This document shows positions 42,044-50,952 of a DNA stretch of 53,437 bases, piece after piece. The DNA comes from Colivivens sp963626085. Its GTDB lineage: Bacteria; Bacteroidota; Bacteroidia; Bacteroidales; Bacteroidaceae. How positions within the stretch are numbered: position 1 is the first letter of the stretch; every line of letters begins with the position of its first letter. The notes under the pieces were generated by a model. That model was not told where the DNA came from, did no database searches, and saw only the letters and a program-made list of their open reading frames with translations. The DNA is taken from contig CAVFVJ010000009.1 of the NCBI GenBank assembly GCA_963626085.1, forward strand, positions 1 through 53,437. The letters run 5' to 3'. The position numbers and the translations under genes were made by a program.

Positions 42044-43177
42044 ATGAGTGTATTGAACCGGATTATAGTGAACGCATGCCGTTTCCTGTTGGCCGTCACA
42101 TTTCTTTTCTCAGGGTTTGTCAAGGCCAATGATCCACTTGGTACGGTACTGAAGATAAAGGACTATCTGGCAGCGTGGTCGTTTCCTCTTGTGCCGGACT
42201 TGTTTCTGGTGATGGTGGCAATAGCCCTTTCGTTCTTTGAATTCACTTTGGGACTGTACCTGTTCTTCGGCATGAGACGCGGGTGGGTGTCACGCATAAC
42301 ACTTGTGTTCATGCTACTCATGACCGCACTCACCGTTTGCATCTATGTGGCAAATCCAGTGAAAGACTGTGGGTGCTTCGGTGATGCTGTGGTGCTGACC
42401 AACGGACAGACACTGTTGAAGAATATAGTGCTGCTGGGTGCGGCTGTTGTCATCGCACTGTGGTATGACCGCCAGGTACAGATAATAAGTAGGCGGTTCT
42501 ATTGGATGCTGTCCACAGTATTGAGCATGGGTATCATCGTGTATGCACTGTATTGTATCTATGCCTTGCCTGTAATCGATTTCCGTCCTTATCGGATTGG
42601 GACGGACTTGAGGGAGATGGTGAGGGTTCCCGATGGGCAAAGGCCTGAGTTCGAGAATACCTTAGTCTACGAGAAGGATGGGAAGACCATTGAACTTGGA
42701 CTGGATGATGACGATCCCGACTCTTCGTGGACGTATGTAGAGACAAGGCGAAAGATGGTAGGCGGTATGGATAAGAGTGCGGCATCCAACTTCTTCATCA
42801 TGGAGGATGATGCAGATATAACTGAAGAGATAATGCAGACAGACGGCTACATATTCCTGCTTGTCGCTCCAGATTTGAAGACTGCAGATGAGAGCATTAT
42901 GGACAAGATAAACGACCTGTATGATTACTCGCAACAGGAGGACATGGAGTTCTATTGTCTTACAGCGTCCGACAAACAGGCGCAGGACAGGTGGGTGGAC
43001 TATACAGGAGCTGAATATATAATATATACGTCGGATGCGGAGGTGCTCCAAACTATGATACGCTCCAATCCTGGACTTATGATACTTTGTGACGGCAGAA
43101 TCATTGGGAAGTGGAGCAGCTGGAACTTCCCGTCTGCGGATGAGGTTGCTAAACTTATAAATATAAAAGACAGATAA
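42044..43177 (+). CDS. DoxX/MauE-like membrane protein, BT_3928 type
   Basis: 377 aa. Four hydrophobic helices (about 10-28, 44-70, 82-104, 128-180) form a DoxX/MauE-like domain with a CGCFGDAVVL motif between helices 3 and 4, typical of redox-linked MauE proteins. The rest is a soluble, probably periplasmic part with a thioredoxin-like outline but no CxxC. Known as the BT_3928 family by position; its reaction is not established. It lies 15 bp after DUF1599 and 30 bp before tpiA. Confidence 0.87.
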   Translation: MSVLNRIIVNACRFLLAVTFLFSGFVKANDPLGTVLKIKDYLAAWSFPLVPDLFLVMVAIALSFFEFTLGLYLFFGMRRGWVSRITLVFMLLMTALTVCIYVANPVKDCGCFGDAVVLTNGQTLLKNIVLLGAAVVIALWYDRQVQIISRRFYWMLSTVLSMGIIVYALYCIYALPVIDFRPYRIGTDLREMVRVPDGQRPEFENTLVYEKDGKTIELGLDDDDPDSSWTYVETRRKMVGGMDKSAASNFFIMEDDADITEEIMQTDGYIFLLVAPDLKTADESIMDKINDLYDYSQQEDMEFYCLTASDKQAQDRWVDYTGAEYIIYTSDAEVLQTMIRSNPGLMILCDGRIIGKWSSWNFPSADEVAKLINIKDR

Positions 43178-43207
43178 CTCAGTATTAATATTTAAAGGAT
43201 AAAGACA

Positions 43208-43966
43208 ATGAGAAAGAAAATTGTGGCAGGTAACTGGAAAATGAACAAGAACCTGCAGGAAGGCGTTGCTTTGGCAACAGAACTGAATGACATTCTTAAG
43301 GCAGAGAAGCCTAATTGCGATGTGGTGATTTGCACTCCTTTCATTCACCTCGCGACAGTCTCAAATGTGATTGACCATAGTGTGATTGGTCTTGGCGCAG
43401 AGAACTGTGCAGACAAGGCTTCAGGTGCTTATACTGGTGAGGTGAGTGCCGAGATGGTAAAATCCACAGGTGCTGAATATGTGATACTCGGTCACTCAGA
43501 ACGTCGTGAGTATTATCACGAGACAGCTGAAATTCTCAAGGAGAAAGTAGATCTCGCTCTTGCAAATGGGCTGAAGATTATCTTCTGTATCGGTGAGAGT
43601 TTGGCTCAGCGTGAGGCAAACGAGCAGAACGCAGTGGTTAAGGCTGAACTTGAAGGCAGTGTGTTCCATCTGTCAGCAGAGGACTTCTCTAAGATTGTTA
43701 TCGCATACGAACCGATTTGGGCTATCGGAACAGGCAAGACAGCTACTTCCGACCAGGCAGAGGAAATTCACGCTTACATCCGTAGTATCGTAGCAGAGAA
43801 GTACGGCAAGGAAGTGGCTGAGAACACATCCATTCTTTACGGTGGTTCTTGTAAGGCTTCCAACGCTCCAGAACTCTTTGCTAAGGAAGACATTGATGGT
43901 GGACTTATTGGAGGAGCATCCCTAAAGTCTGCTGACTTCAAGGGTATCATTGACGCGTGGAAATAA
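43208..43966 (+). CDS. tpiA: triosephosphate isomerase
   Basis: 252 aa, a full-length TIM barrel. It interconverts dihydroxyacetone phosphate and glyceraldehyde 3-phosphate in glycolysis. Catalytic sites are Asn9 and Lys11 (GNWKMN), the His in LGHSERR and the Glu in AYEPIWAIGTGKTA; the phosphate loop is GGASLKS. The DUF1599-DoxX-tpiA order is a Bacteroidetes habit. Confidence 0.97.
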   Translation: MRKKIVAGNWKMNKNLQEGVALATELNDILKAEKPNCDVVICTPFIHLATVSNVIDHSVIGLGAENCADKASGAYTGEVSAEMVKSTGAEYVILGHSERREYYHETAEILKEKVDLALANGLKIIFCIGESLAQREANEQNAVVKAELEGSVFHLSAEDFSKIVIAYEPIWAIGTGKTATSDQAEEIHAYIRSIVAEKYGKEVAENTSILYGGSCKASNAPELFAKEDIDGGLIGGASLKSADFKGIIDAWK

Positions 43967-44003
43967 GTACGGTTCTATTTGTTTCAGTAATAATACATTT
44001 CCA

Positions 44004-44552
44004 ATGAAAGTATTGTCACTCGCAGTTTTGGCCTTCATGGTAGCAGGTGCTTCCATGAAGGCTCAAACTAATTTCATTGACCGACTGGAGGCTCACGTCG
44101 AAGGACAGGGTGACATTAAGGTTGAGCAGGATCCGAGGTTGACGGACATCATCAATGGTGTCGTGGTTGTCCCGAGCTCATTGGCGACGACGTCCAAGGT
44201 GAATGCCATAACCACAGAGTCGAAGGTAAGGCAGGATAATGACGACATCGTCAGAAACAAGGAGTCGGGGATGCACCGAAAGGTTCGCGGCTACCGAGTA
44301 CAGGTCTACTTCGGTGGTAACCAACGGGCAGACCAGGCTAAGGCACAGAAGATGGGCGAGAAAGTGACCAGTATGTTTCCAGAACTACGTGCATACACTT
44401 CGTTTGAGTCGCTCCACTGGAGATGCCGTATAGGTGATTTCATCAACCGTGAGGATGCTTCTGCTTACATGCATAAGATCAAGGCAAAGGGAATCGATGG
44501 TGCAATGGTGGTCAGAAGTGAGGTCTATGTGCCGAAGGATGAGGTGAGATGA
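44004..44552 (+). CDS. exported SPOR-domain protein
   Basis: 182 aa from ATG 44004, chosen because it starts a signal peptide (MKVLSLAVLAFMVAGASMKAQ); an open frame upstream from 43950 overlaps tpiA. The C-terminal half (GYRVQVYFGGNQRADQAKAQKM...YTSFESLHWRCRIGDFINREDAS) has the SPOR layout, which binds denuded peptidoglycan at division sites. It lies between tpiA and folE. Confidence 0.87.
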   Translation: MKVLSLAVLAFMVAGASMKAQTNFIDRLEAHVEGQGDIKVEQDPRLTDIINGVVVVPSSLATTSKVNAITTESKVRQDNDDIVRNKESGMHRKVRGYRVQVYFGGNQRADQAKAQKMGEKVTSMFPELRAYTSFESLHWRCRIGDFINREDASAYMHKIKAKGIDGAMVVRSEVYVPKDEVR

Positions 44553-44581
44553 AGGGTGTATCTGTAATTTGAATTGTAGCG

Positions 44582-45169
44582 ATGTTCAATATTTCATATG
44601 AAGACAAACAACCCCAGATTGAGGAACTGAAGAAGGTTGTGGAGACGACGCTGGAGGTGGTTGGAGAGGACGTCCATCGTGAAGGGTTGTTGAAGACTCC
44701 CGAGAGAGTGGCGAAGAGTATTCTTCAACTGACTGAAGGTTATCGTCAAAATCCTATCGCTGTACTTAATTCTGCCAAGTTCAAGGAGGACTTCTCGAAT
44801 GTGGTGACAGTTCGGGATATCGAGTTCTATTCATTGTGTGAACATCACATGCTGCCGTTCTTCGGTCGTGTGCATGTAGCTTATATACCCGATGGCACGA
44901 TAGTGGGATTGAGTAAAATTCCTCGTGTGGTGGACATCTTGTCACATCGACTTCAGGTGCAAGAGCGGTTTACCAGGGAACTGTGCCAGTGTATTCAGGA
45001 CGCACTCAATCCACGGGGCGTGATGGTGGTCGTGGAGGCTCAGCACATGTGTATGCAGATGCGCGGTGTTGAGAAGCAAGGAGCGGTAACTGTAACTTCT
45101 GATTTTAAAGGCGAGTTTGAGAACGTTGACAAACGCCGTGAGTTTTACGCAAGTATACATCAACGATAA
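44582..45169 (+). CDS. folE: GTP cyclohydrolase I
   Basis: 195 aa. It turns GTP into dihydroneopterin triphosphate, the first step of folate synthesis. The zinc ligands are visible in LCEHHMLPF and the later MCMQMRG, with the substrate site in VGLSKIPRVVDI. The length is normal. It lies 29 bp after the SPOR gene and 15 bp before dnaG. Confidence 0.96.
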   Translation: MFNISYEDKQPQIEELKKVVETTLEVVGEDVHREGLLKTPERVAKSILQLTEGYRQNPIAVLNSAKFKEDFSNVVTVRDIEFYSLCEHHMLPFFGRVHVAYIPDGTIVGLSKIPRVVDILSHRLQVQERFTRELCQCIQDALNPRGVMVVVEAQHMCMQMRGVEKQGAVTVTSDFKGEFENVDKRREFYASIHQR

Positions 45170-45184
45170 AAACTGTTCATCACA

Positions 45185-47194
45185 TTGATTTCTCCGTCTA
45201 CAGTCGAGCGCATCAGGAATGCAGCGAATATAGTTGATGTCGTCTCCAAGTACGTGTCGCTTCGCCGTGCAGGGTCCAGTTACAGGGGACTCTGTCCTTT
45301 TCATGATGATTCAACCCCGTCGTTCTACGTGTCTCCCTCTCGCGGTATATGTAAGTGTTTTGCTTGTGGGGAAGGCGGTGATGTGGTGCAGTTCGTCATG
45401 AAGATAGAGCAACTTCGGTACTATGAGGCATTGAAGTTCCTCGCTGGTATGTACGGTATTGTGGTCGAAGAACGTGAGATGACTGATGATGAGAAGAGAT
45501 CACAGAGTGAGCGTGAGAGCATGTTTGTCGTCAATCAGTGGGCTGGCAAGTATTTCCATGATACCCTACTAAACACTGATGAAGGTAAATCCATTGGACT
45601 TGCTTATTTTCGCAGTAGAGGATTCCGGGATGACATTATAGAAAAGTTTTGCTTGGGTTTTGCCCCCACCGCCTATGATGTGATGGCAAAGACTGCGTTG
45701 AAGGAGGGCTATAAGGAGGAGTATCTGGTAAAGACTGGACTTATAGTCAAGAAAGAAAACGGTTCTTATTACGACAAGTACCACGGTAGGGTCATCTTCC
45801 CTTGGTTTAGTATACCTGGCAAGATAGTGGGTTTCGGTGGTAGAGTCCTCGATTCCCGCACCAAGGGTGTGGTGCAGAAGTATATTAATTCTCCTGAATC
45901 AGAGATATACCATAAGGCAAAGGAACTGTACGGACTCTATCAGGCTAAGAAGGCGATAGCCAAGGAGGACAATGTGTTTATGGTGGAGGGCTATACAGAC
46001 GTTATTTCCATGCATCAGTGTGGGATAGAAAACGTAGTGGCTAACTCGGGTACAGCCTTGAGTATGGATCAAGTCAATCTGCTTCGTCGTTTTACTAACA
46101 ACATCACTCTCCTTTATGACGGTGATGCGGCTGGTCAGAAGGCGGCACTGAGGGGTACTGATATGTTGCTTTCCCGTGGTATGCGCATAAAAATCCTGCT
46201 GTTGCCCGACGATGACGACCCTGATTCGTTTGCTCGCAAGCATAATGCGACGGAGTTTAGGGAGTATGTAGCTACCCATCAGGTGGATTTTATCTCATTC
46301 AAGACTAATCTGCTGATGGCGGATGCGAAGAACGACCCTGACAAGATGTCGGACTTGATACGTAGTATAGTTGAGTCGATAGCGGTCATACCAGAGGAGA
46401 TAGAACGATCTGTGTATGTCCATCGTTGCAGTGAGATGTTGAAGGTCGACGAGATGATGTTGCTTCGCCAGATAAAGCGGAGAAGGGAGTATAATGCGGA
46501 ACAGCGTAAGGTGGAGAAGGAACGGGAGGAACAGCGCAAGCAGTTGCAGGACGGTGGTGTTGCTGATGTTGCAGTTGACCAGGAGGTGAAGGGTGATGTG
46601 TCAGCGCGTCCTGAGCCTAAGATTCCGGAATCCCTTACCGAATCGGTGCTGACGGAAGAGGAACGTCGGTTTCAGCAGATGGAGGAGGTCATAATGAAGG
46701 TCGTGGTGTGCTACGGTCAGGTGAGGGAGGTCACTAAAATTGATGGGATACAGCCGATGTCTGTGATTGACTATATAGCACATGACTTGAATATGGACGG
46801 ACTGTCGTTCCGGACTCCGTTGTACGCGAGGATGTTCGATGCCGCGGTGCATGCCGACCACCAGGGTGAGTTCAGTCCAAGCCAGTTCTTCCTCAACAGT
46901 TCTGATGAAGAGTTTAGTAAAGAGGCTTTCCGCTTGATGAGTGACCGTTATACGTTCTCGTCTAAGGATGAGGGCAAGGAAAATTCCGCTATTTTTGCGG
47001 ACGTCAGCAGAATGCTTGTTGAATACAAGAATGTGGTTGTTACTTGTGCTATCAACGATATCGTAAGGCAGTTGGCAGACCCTGCTCTCGCCAATGACGG
47101 TGAGAGACTGATGGGCTTGCTTCAGGAACAGATGAGGTTGACTAAGGTTAAGAAAGAACTTGCGAAAATCCTTGGTCAGCGTGTTATGTCGTGA
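45185..47194 (+). CDS. dnaG: DNA primase
   Basis: 669 aa. It synthesises RNA primers for replication. The zinc finger ligands are Cys37, His40, Cys58 and Cys61 (LCPFH ... CKCFACGEGGD). The TOPRIM domain has VFMVEGYTDVISMHQ and LLYDGDAAGQKA. The C-terminal ~150 residues would bind the DnaB helicase. The start codon is TTG: no in-frame ATG exists between the folE stop and the conserved STVERIRNAANIVDVV segment. It ends the DUF1599-to-dnaG run. Confidence 0.95.
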   Translation: MISPSTVERIRNAANIVDVVSKYVSLRRAGSSYRGLCPFHDDSTPSFYVSPSRGICKCFACGEGGDVVQFVMKIEQLRYYEALKFLAGMYGIVVEEREMTDDEKRSQSERESMFVVNQWAGKYFHDTLLNTDEGKSIGLAYFRSRGFRDDIIEKFCLGFAPTAYDVMAKTALKEGYKEEYLVKTGLIVKKENGSYYDKYHGRVIFPWFSIPGKIVGFGGRVLDSRTKGVVQKYINSPESEIYHKAKELYGLYQAKKAIAKEDNVFMVEGYTDVISMHQCGIENVVANSGTALSMDQVNLLRRFTNNITLLYDGDAAGQKAALRGTDMLLSRGMRIKILLLPDDDDPDSFARKHNATEFREYVATHQVDFISFKTNLLMADAKNDPDKMSDLIRSIVESIAVIPEEIERSVYVHRCSEMLKVDEMMLLRQIKRRREYNAEQRKVEKEREEQRKQLQDGGVADVAVDQEVKGDVSARPEPKIPESLTESVLTEEERRFQQMEEVIMKVVVCYGQVREVTKIDGIQPMSVIDYIAHDLNMDGLSFRTPLYARMFDAAVHADHQGEFSPSQFFLNSSDEEFSKEAFRLMSDRYTFSSKDEGKENSAIFADVSRMLVEYKNVVVTCAINDIVRQLADPALANDGERLMGLLQEQMRLTKVKKELAKILGQRVMS

Positions 47195-47303
47195 TGACAG
47201 TTGTCTCGTTTTGTTCTTCTTGTCTTTGCGCCCCTTGACAGTCCAAAGGGATTTTCCTAACCTGAAATATGTTTTTCCCTATCCGTATGAATCCGAAAAG
47301 TAT

Positions 47304-47311
47304 TACCTTTG
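47304..47311 (+). promoter_or_regulatory. -7 box of the tyrosine-rich lipoprotein gene
   Basis: TACCTTTG, about 40 bp before the ATG at 47352. No -33 TTTG is seen at standard spacing. Confidence 0.55.
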
Positions 47312-47351
47312 CCATGTGAACAGAACAAGAACTATAAAATATGGTTGGCTT

Positions 47352-47936
47352 ATGAAGAAGATAACTACTCTATTAATTGCTTTTACAGCACTGTTGTGTG
47401 TGTCATGTGACGAGGATACCGAGATTGCGTATAACCTCGAAGGCGAATGGGAGGGTGACATGGGTATGTACTATGTGTATGAAGGGGTGGACAAGTATGG
47501 TGCATATACTACGGAATACGTAGCACAGTACACTAACATACGGTTCTTCCGCCAGACAGCGACCAGCGGGTATGGCGACCAAGTGGATTTCTATCTCAGA
47601 GGCCCTTATGCGTGGCGTAGTTTTTATTTCCGCTGGTATGTGCGGAACGGTAACATATACCTTAACTATGATTATGCAAACGAATTGGACTGTGTGATAT
47701 ACGACTATTACATTGATTACTATCATTTGGGAGGACGCATAGGCAACACGCGTATTGTGCTCGACAAGCTCGATGACTTCAAGTGGAGTGACTACAACAA
47801 CTACAGCAATGGGTACGGTTACGGCTATTATAACGATTATTACAGTTATGCCAAGACACGTGCGACTGAGACGCAGACAGACGACGTGAGGACAGGTAAG
47901 GTCGTAAGTGGTGGAAGTCGTTTCAATGTGCAATAG
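47352..47936 (+). CDS. small tyrosine-rich lipoprotein of unknown function
   Basis: 194 aa. A lipoprotein signal (MKKITTLLIAFTALLCVSC, Cys19) is clear. The mature part starts DEDTEIAYNLEGEWEGDMG, which is reminiscent of lipocalin-like proteins, and carries many Tyr residues, ending in a run such as YNNYSNGYGYGYYNDYYSY. I recognise no family. A longer upstream frame from 47160 overlaps dnaG and is not credible. Confidence 0.82.
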   Translation: MKKITTLLIAFTALLCVSCDEDTEIAYNLEGEWEGDMGMYYVYEGVDKYGAYTTEYVAQYTNIRFFRQTATSGYGDQVDFYLRGPYAWRSFYFRWYVRNGNIYLNYDYANELDCVIYDYYIDYYHLGGRIGNTRIVLDKLDDFKWSDYNNYSNGYGYGYYNDYYSYAKTRATETQTDDVRTGKVVSGGSRFNVQ

Positions 47937-47987
47937 CCCGTGGTAGTCCACGACTTAAGCCTCTTAGGGTAAGGCTTGAAAAAAACG

Positions 47988-48022
47988 AGTGCGGCTGTAT
48001 CCGATTGGAATACAGCCGCACT
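47988..48022 (-). terminator. intrinsic terminator of rplS
   Basis: AGTGCGGCTGTAT and ATACAGCCGCACT are perfect 13-bp arms around a 9-nt loop; on the minus strand CGTTTTTTT follows. It begins 20 bp beyond the rplS stop. Confidence 0.9.
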
Positions 48023-48041
48023 GTTAGTCATACGGAACAGT

Positions 48042-48407
48042 TTATTCCGCTTCGCCCTTGCGTACCAGTTTCTCTTTGATACGAGCCTTCTTACCAGTGA
48101 GGTTACGAAGGTAGTAGAGTTTAGCGCGACGAACCTTACCGATCTTGTTGACGGTGATGCTGTCGATGTTCGGAGACTCGATTGGGAAGATACGCTCAAC
48201 TCCGACAGTGCCAGACATCTTGCGTACAGTGAAACGCTTCTTTGTGCCCTCGCCTGAGATCTTTATGACCACACCGCGGTACAACTGGATACGCTCCTTT
48301 GAGCCTTCAATAATCTTGTAAGCAACTGTGATAGTATCACCTGCTTTGAACTTAGGGAACTCCTTGCCCGTTGCAAATGCCTCTTCGGCAACTTTAATCA
48401 AATCCAT
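48042..48407 (-). CDS. rplS: 50S ribosomal protein L19
   Basis: 121 aa. L19 sits at the 30S-50S interface. The family segments PKFKAGDTITVAYKI, RIQLYRGVVI, FTVRKMSGTVGVERIFPIESPNIDSI and KVRRAKLYYLRNLTGKKARIKEKL are all present. It has its own terminator and a promoter (48493-48500), so it is monocistronic here and divergent from metF. Confidence 0.97.
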   Translation of the reverse strand: MDLIKVAEEAFATGKEFPKFKAGDTITVAYKIIEGSKERIQLYRGVVIKISGEGTKKRFTVRKMSGTVGVERIFPIESPNIDSITVNKIGKVRRAKLYYLRNLTGKKARIKEKLVRKGEAE

Positions 48408-48492
48408 TTGTTCTAACTTTTTATGGGTTAATGTTCCAACGAAGCATTCTCTTGTTACACTTCCACAGACAGCGGCTTCGCTAAAGCGGATG

Positions 48493-48500
48493 CAAAGGTA
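48493..48500 (-). promoter_or_regulatory. -7 box of rplS
   Basis: TACCTTTG on the minus strand with a leader of about 80 nt that contains a small AGCG-GCTT-CGCT hairpin. No clear -33 TTTG. The leader might hold an L19 autoregulatory structure; this cannot be shown from sequence alone. Confidence 0.55.
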
Positions 48501-48563
48501 CGAATTTATTTATGAACGGGCACGCCAAACACTGCTTTTATTTATAAATCACCGCTGTTTTTG

Positions 48564-48593
48564 TTGGTATGTCTCCTTTTTTGACTACCTTTG
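48564..48593 (+). promoter_or_regulatory. metF promoter
   Basis: TTG (48564-48566), a 19-nt spacer and TACCTTTG (48586-48593). It fixes the metF start at 48618, since an upstream ATG at 48594 and the frame start at 48591 lie at or before the transcription start. Confidence 0.65.
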
Positions 48594-48617
48594 CATGCAA
48601 AATCAAACTGGACTTAT

Positions 48618-49529
48618 ATGTTTTCATTTGAAGTCTTACCTCCTCTGAAGGGGACGGGAACGACTAATCTCTTCAAGACGATTGACTCGCTCATGGAGTT
48701 CGATCCTGAGCTTATAAATATAACCACTCACAGGAGTGAGTTCGTGTATGCGGAGCGTGCGGACGGCTCGTACGAGAGGCATCGTGTGCGCCGCCGTCCT
48801 GGTACGATTGCTGTGGCAAGTGCTATCATGCAGAAGTATAATATCAAGGTGGTGCCACATGTGGTGTGCTCGGGCTGTACGGGTGATGACATCGAATACA
48901 TGTTGCTCGACCTGCAGTTCCTCGGCATCAGGGACATCCTGTTGCTGCGTGGCGACAAGGCAAAGGACGATGCACGGTTCCGTCCAGAGCCTGACGGCCC
49001 CAGTCATTCCACTGACCTTATTGAGCAGGTCAACTTGTTCAATGCTGGTAAGTTTCGTGATGGGTCTGACATCAAAGTGCCGGGTGAACCGTTCGAGTAT
49101 GGGGTGGCGTGCTACCCTGAGAAGCATGACGAGGCTCCCAACTTGGAGTTCGATCTGCAGATATTGAAGATGAAGCAGGACTTGGGTGCGAAGTATGCAG
49201 TAACACAGTTATTCTACGATAACAATAAGTACTTCGACTTTGTAGAGCGTGCTCGCAAGGTTGGAATTACCATACCGATTATTCCTGGAATAAAGCCACT
49301 TGCAAAGATGAATCAACTGACAGTTGTGCCCAAGACATTCCACGTGGATGTACCAGAAGAACTGGCAACTGAGGCTATGAAACTGAAGACAGACGATGAG
49401 GTGGCTCAATTGGGTATCGAGTGGGGTGTGGCGCAGTGCCGTGAATTGCTTGAGCACGGTGTGCCACGTCTGCACTTCTATACTGTGTCTGCCGTACCAA
49501 GCATAAAGGAGATATTAAGGAGAATATAG
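48618..49529 (+). CDS. metF: 5,10-methylenetetrahydrofolate reductase
   Basis: 303 aa from ATG 48618. It reduces methylene-THF to methyl-THF for methionine synthesis. MetF motifs are FSFEVLPPLKG at the N-terminus, INITTHRSE, VVPHVVCSGCTGDDIEYMLLDLQFLGIRDILLLRGD, AVTQLFYDNNKYFDFVERARKVGI and PIIPGIKPL. The N-terminus is a little short for the family. It precedes the delta-prime gene by 7 bp. Confidence 0.95.
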   Translation: MFSFEVLPPLKGTGTTNLFKTIDSLMEFDPELINITTHRSEFVYAERADGSYERHRVRRRPGTIAVASAIMQKYNIKVVPHVVCSGCTGDDIEYMLLDLQFLGIRDILLLRGDKAKDDARFRPEPDGPSHSTDLIEQVNLFNAGKFRDGSDIKVPGEPFEYGVACYPEKHDEAPNLEFDLQILKMKQDLGAKYAVTQLFYDNNKYFDFVERARKVGITIPIIPGIKPLAKMNQLTVVPKTFHVDVPEELATEAMKLKTDDEVAQLGIEWGVAQCRELLEHGVPRLHFYTVSAVPSIKEILRRI

Positions 49530-49536
49530 GGAGACT

Positions 49537-50625
49537 ATGACATTTCAGGATGTAATCGGACAGGAGGATGTGAAGCAGAGGTTGCTCAAGGAGATTGAGA
49601 CAGGCAAGTTGCCTCATGCGTTGCTGTTGGCAGGGCCGGAGGGTAACGGTGGTTATGCCATAGCCCTTGCCCTTGCCGACAGTTTGTTGAACAACTCAAG
49701 TATGGTGTCCAAACTGCAGCATCCAGACTTGCACCTCTCGTTTCCTGTGTTCAAGAAGGACTCTTCCAAGCCGTCACCGTGTGACTTGTTCCTAAAACAG
49801 TGGAGGGGTATGGCCATGCAGAATCCCTACTTTGGTTACAGTGAGTGGATGGATGCCATCGGGGCGGAAAATCAGCAGTTGACTATTTATGTGGACGAGA
49901 GCGACGCCTTGTTGAGGAAACTCAGTCTGAAGTCCAATCAAGGTGGTTATAAGGTGTCTGTCATCTGGCTTCCCGAAAAGATGAACCTTGAGTGTGCAAA
50001 CAAACTGTTGAAGTTGCTTGAGGAACCGCCGTCAATGACCGTGTTCATTCTCGTGAGCGAACACCCCGAACTTTTGCTCGATACCGTTCGTAGTCGTTGC
50101 CAAACCGTGGTTGTACCTAAGCTCAGGCAGGAGGACATAGAGACAGCGTTGGTTCAACGTTTCAGTGTCGATGAATCGATGGCAACGGGCATCGCGCGTA
50201 CTTCGTATGGTAACATGTGTGTTGCCATACGTCAGATAATGGACGATTCCGAGCAAAAAGAGTTTTTAGAACTGTTCAAGAGTCTGATGCGCCTCAGTTA
50301 TGTGCGTAAGGTGAAGGAGATGAAGCAGTGGAGCGATGATGTGGCAGGTATGGGACGAGAGCGACAGAAACGTTTCCTCGGTTACTGCCAGCGGTTGATA
50401 CGTGAGAACTTCATCTTCAACTTCCATAACCCCGACCTTAATTATATGAGTGAGGACGAGCGTGAATTTGCAGTCAAGTTCGCCCCCTTCATCAATGAGA
50501 ATAATGTGATCGGTATTGCTGATCAGTTGCAGCGTTGTTTCCGTGACATAAGCCAGAATGGCAATCCCAAGTTCATCTTCTTTGATTTTGCACTTAACAT
50601 GATTGTGCTCATCAAGAACCGGTGA
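49537..50625 (+). CDS. holB: DNA polymerase III delta-prime subunit
   Basis: 362 aa. Part of the clamp-loader that opens the sliding clamp. TFQDVIGQEDVKQRLLKEIETGKLPHALLLAGPEGNGG is the usual N-terminus. The P-loop region lacks the lysine (GPEGNGG), as expected for the non-ATPase delta-prime subunit. KLLKLLEEPPSMTVFILVSEH and LLDTVRSRCQ complete the core. The C-terminus is a helical collar domain. By recollection, ricT/gldH-type genes often follow in Bacteroidetes; here a repeat element and an AAA gene follow instead. Confidence 0.92.
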   Translation: MTFQDVIGQEDVKQRLLKEIETGKLPHALLLAGPEGNGGYAIALALADSLLNNSSMVSKLQHPDLHLSFPVFKKDSSKPSPCDLFLKQWRGMAMQNPYFGYSEWMDAIGAENQQLTIYVDESDALLRKLSLKSNQGGYKVSVIWLPEKMNLECANKLLKLLEEPPSMTVFILVSEHPELLLDTVRSRCQTVVVPKLRQEDIETALVQRFSVDESMATGIARTSYGNMCVAIRQIMDDSEQKEFLELFKSLMRLSYVRKVKEMKQWSDDVAGMGRERQKRFLGYCQRLIRENFIFNFHNPDLNYMSEDEREFAVKFAPFINENNVIGIADQLQRCFRDISQNGNPKFIFFDFALNMIVLIKNR

Positions 50626-50760
50626 TTCTACATGTTGCTGTTTGAACGTGCCAACTGGCACAACTTCAGATTTTGGTCTGCATGACCTATCGTGCATTTG
50701 CTGATACCGTATTATATAGGGTGGTTTTGGACTATGGGCTTTCTCTTGCAGGCTGACGCT

Positions 50761-50816
50761 TAGTGGGTCCCACCGCACTTTTTTTTAATATGTGACGTGG
50801 GACACGTCACCTACTA
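50761..50816 (+). repeat. dispersed hairpin element, copy A
   Basis: 56 bp: TAGTGGGTCCCACCGCAC, eight T, AATAT, then the GTGACGTG-GGA-CACGTCAC hairpin and the CACCTACTA end. It matches copy B at 52470-52531 almost exactly from CACCGCAC onward but has lost about 7 bp in the left stem. It lies in the same orientation as copy B. Confidence 0.75.
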
Positions 50817-50898
50817 TTAGTAGGATTGTTGCCTTGGATTTGACTGATATTTTTTTGCTGTTCTGGTTTGGAAATGCTATAAGAAACTAGGATTTTGG

Positions 50899-50928
50899 TT
50901 TGGATTTGAATTAAAATCCGTAACTTTG
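50899..50928 (+). promoter_or_regulatory. promoter of the DUF4143 ATPase gene
   Basis: TTTG (50899-50902), an 18-nt spacer and TAACTTTG (50921-50928). The leader is about 20 nt, which supports the ATG at 50953. Confidence 0.6.
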
Positions 50929-50952
50929 CGGTGATTATCAATATTGCCGGAT

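Larger units (their letters stand above)
50626..50952. other. 327-bp intergenic region with hairpin element and promoter
   Basis: No gene is visible. The region holds a GTGCCA-AC-TGGCAC palindrome (50648-50661), the first full copy of the dispersed hairpin element (50761-50816) and the promoter of the DUF4143 gene (50899-50928). Confidence 0.6.

Noticed and set aside
47160..47351. N-terminal extension of the tyrosine-rich lipoprotein
   Set aside because: It overlaps dnaG and the -7 box at 47304-47311; the lipoprotein signal starts at 47352.
48591..48617. N-terminal extension of MetF
   Set aside because: It starts inside the -7 box at 48586-48593.
50648..50661. GTGCCA-AC-TGGCAC palindrome as the holB terminator
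   Set aside because: Only a 2-bp centre and no U-run; too tight to fold as an RNA hairpin.
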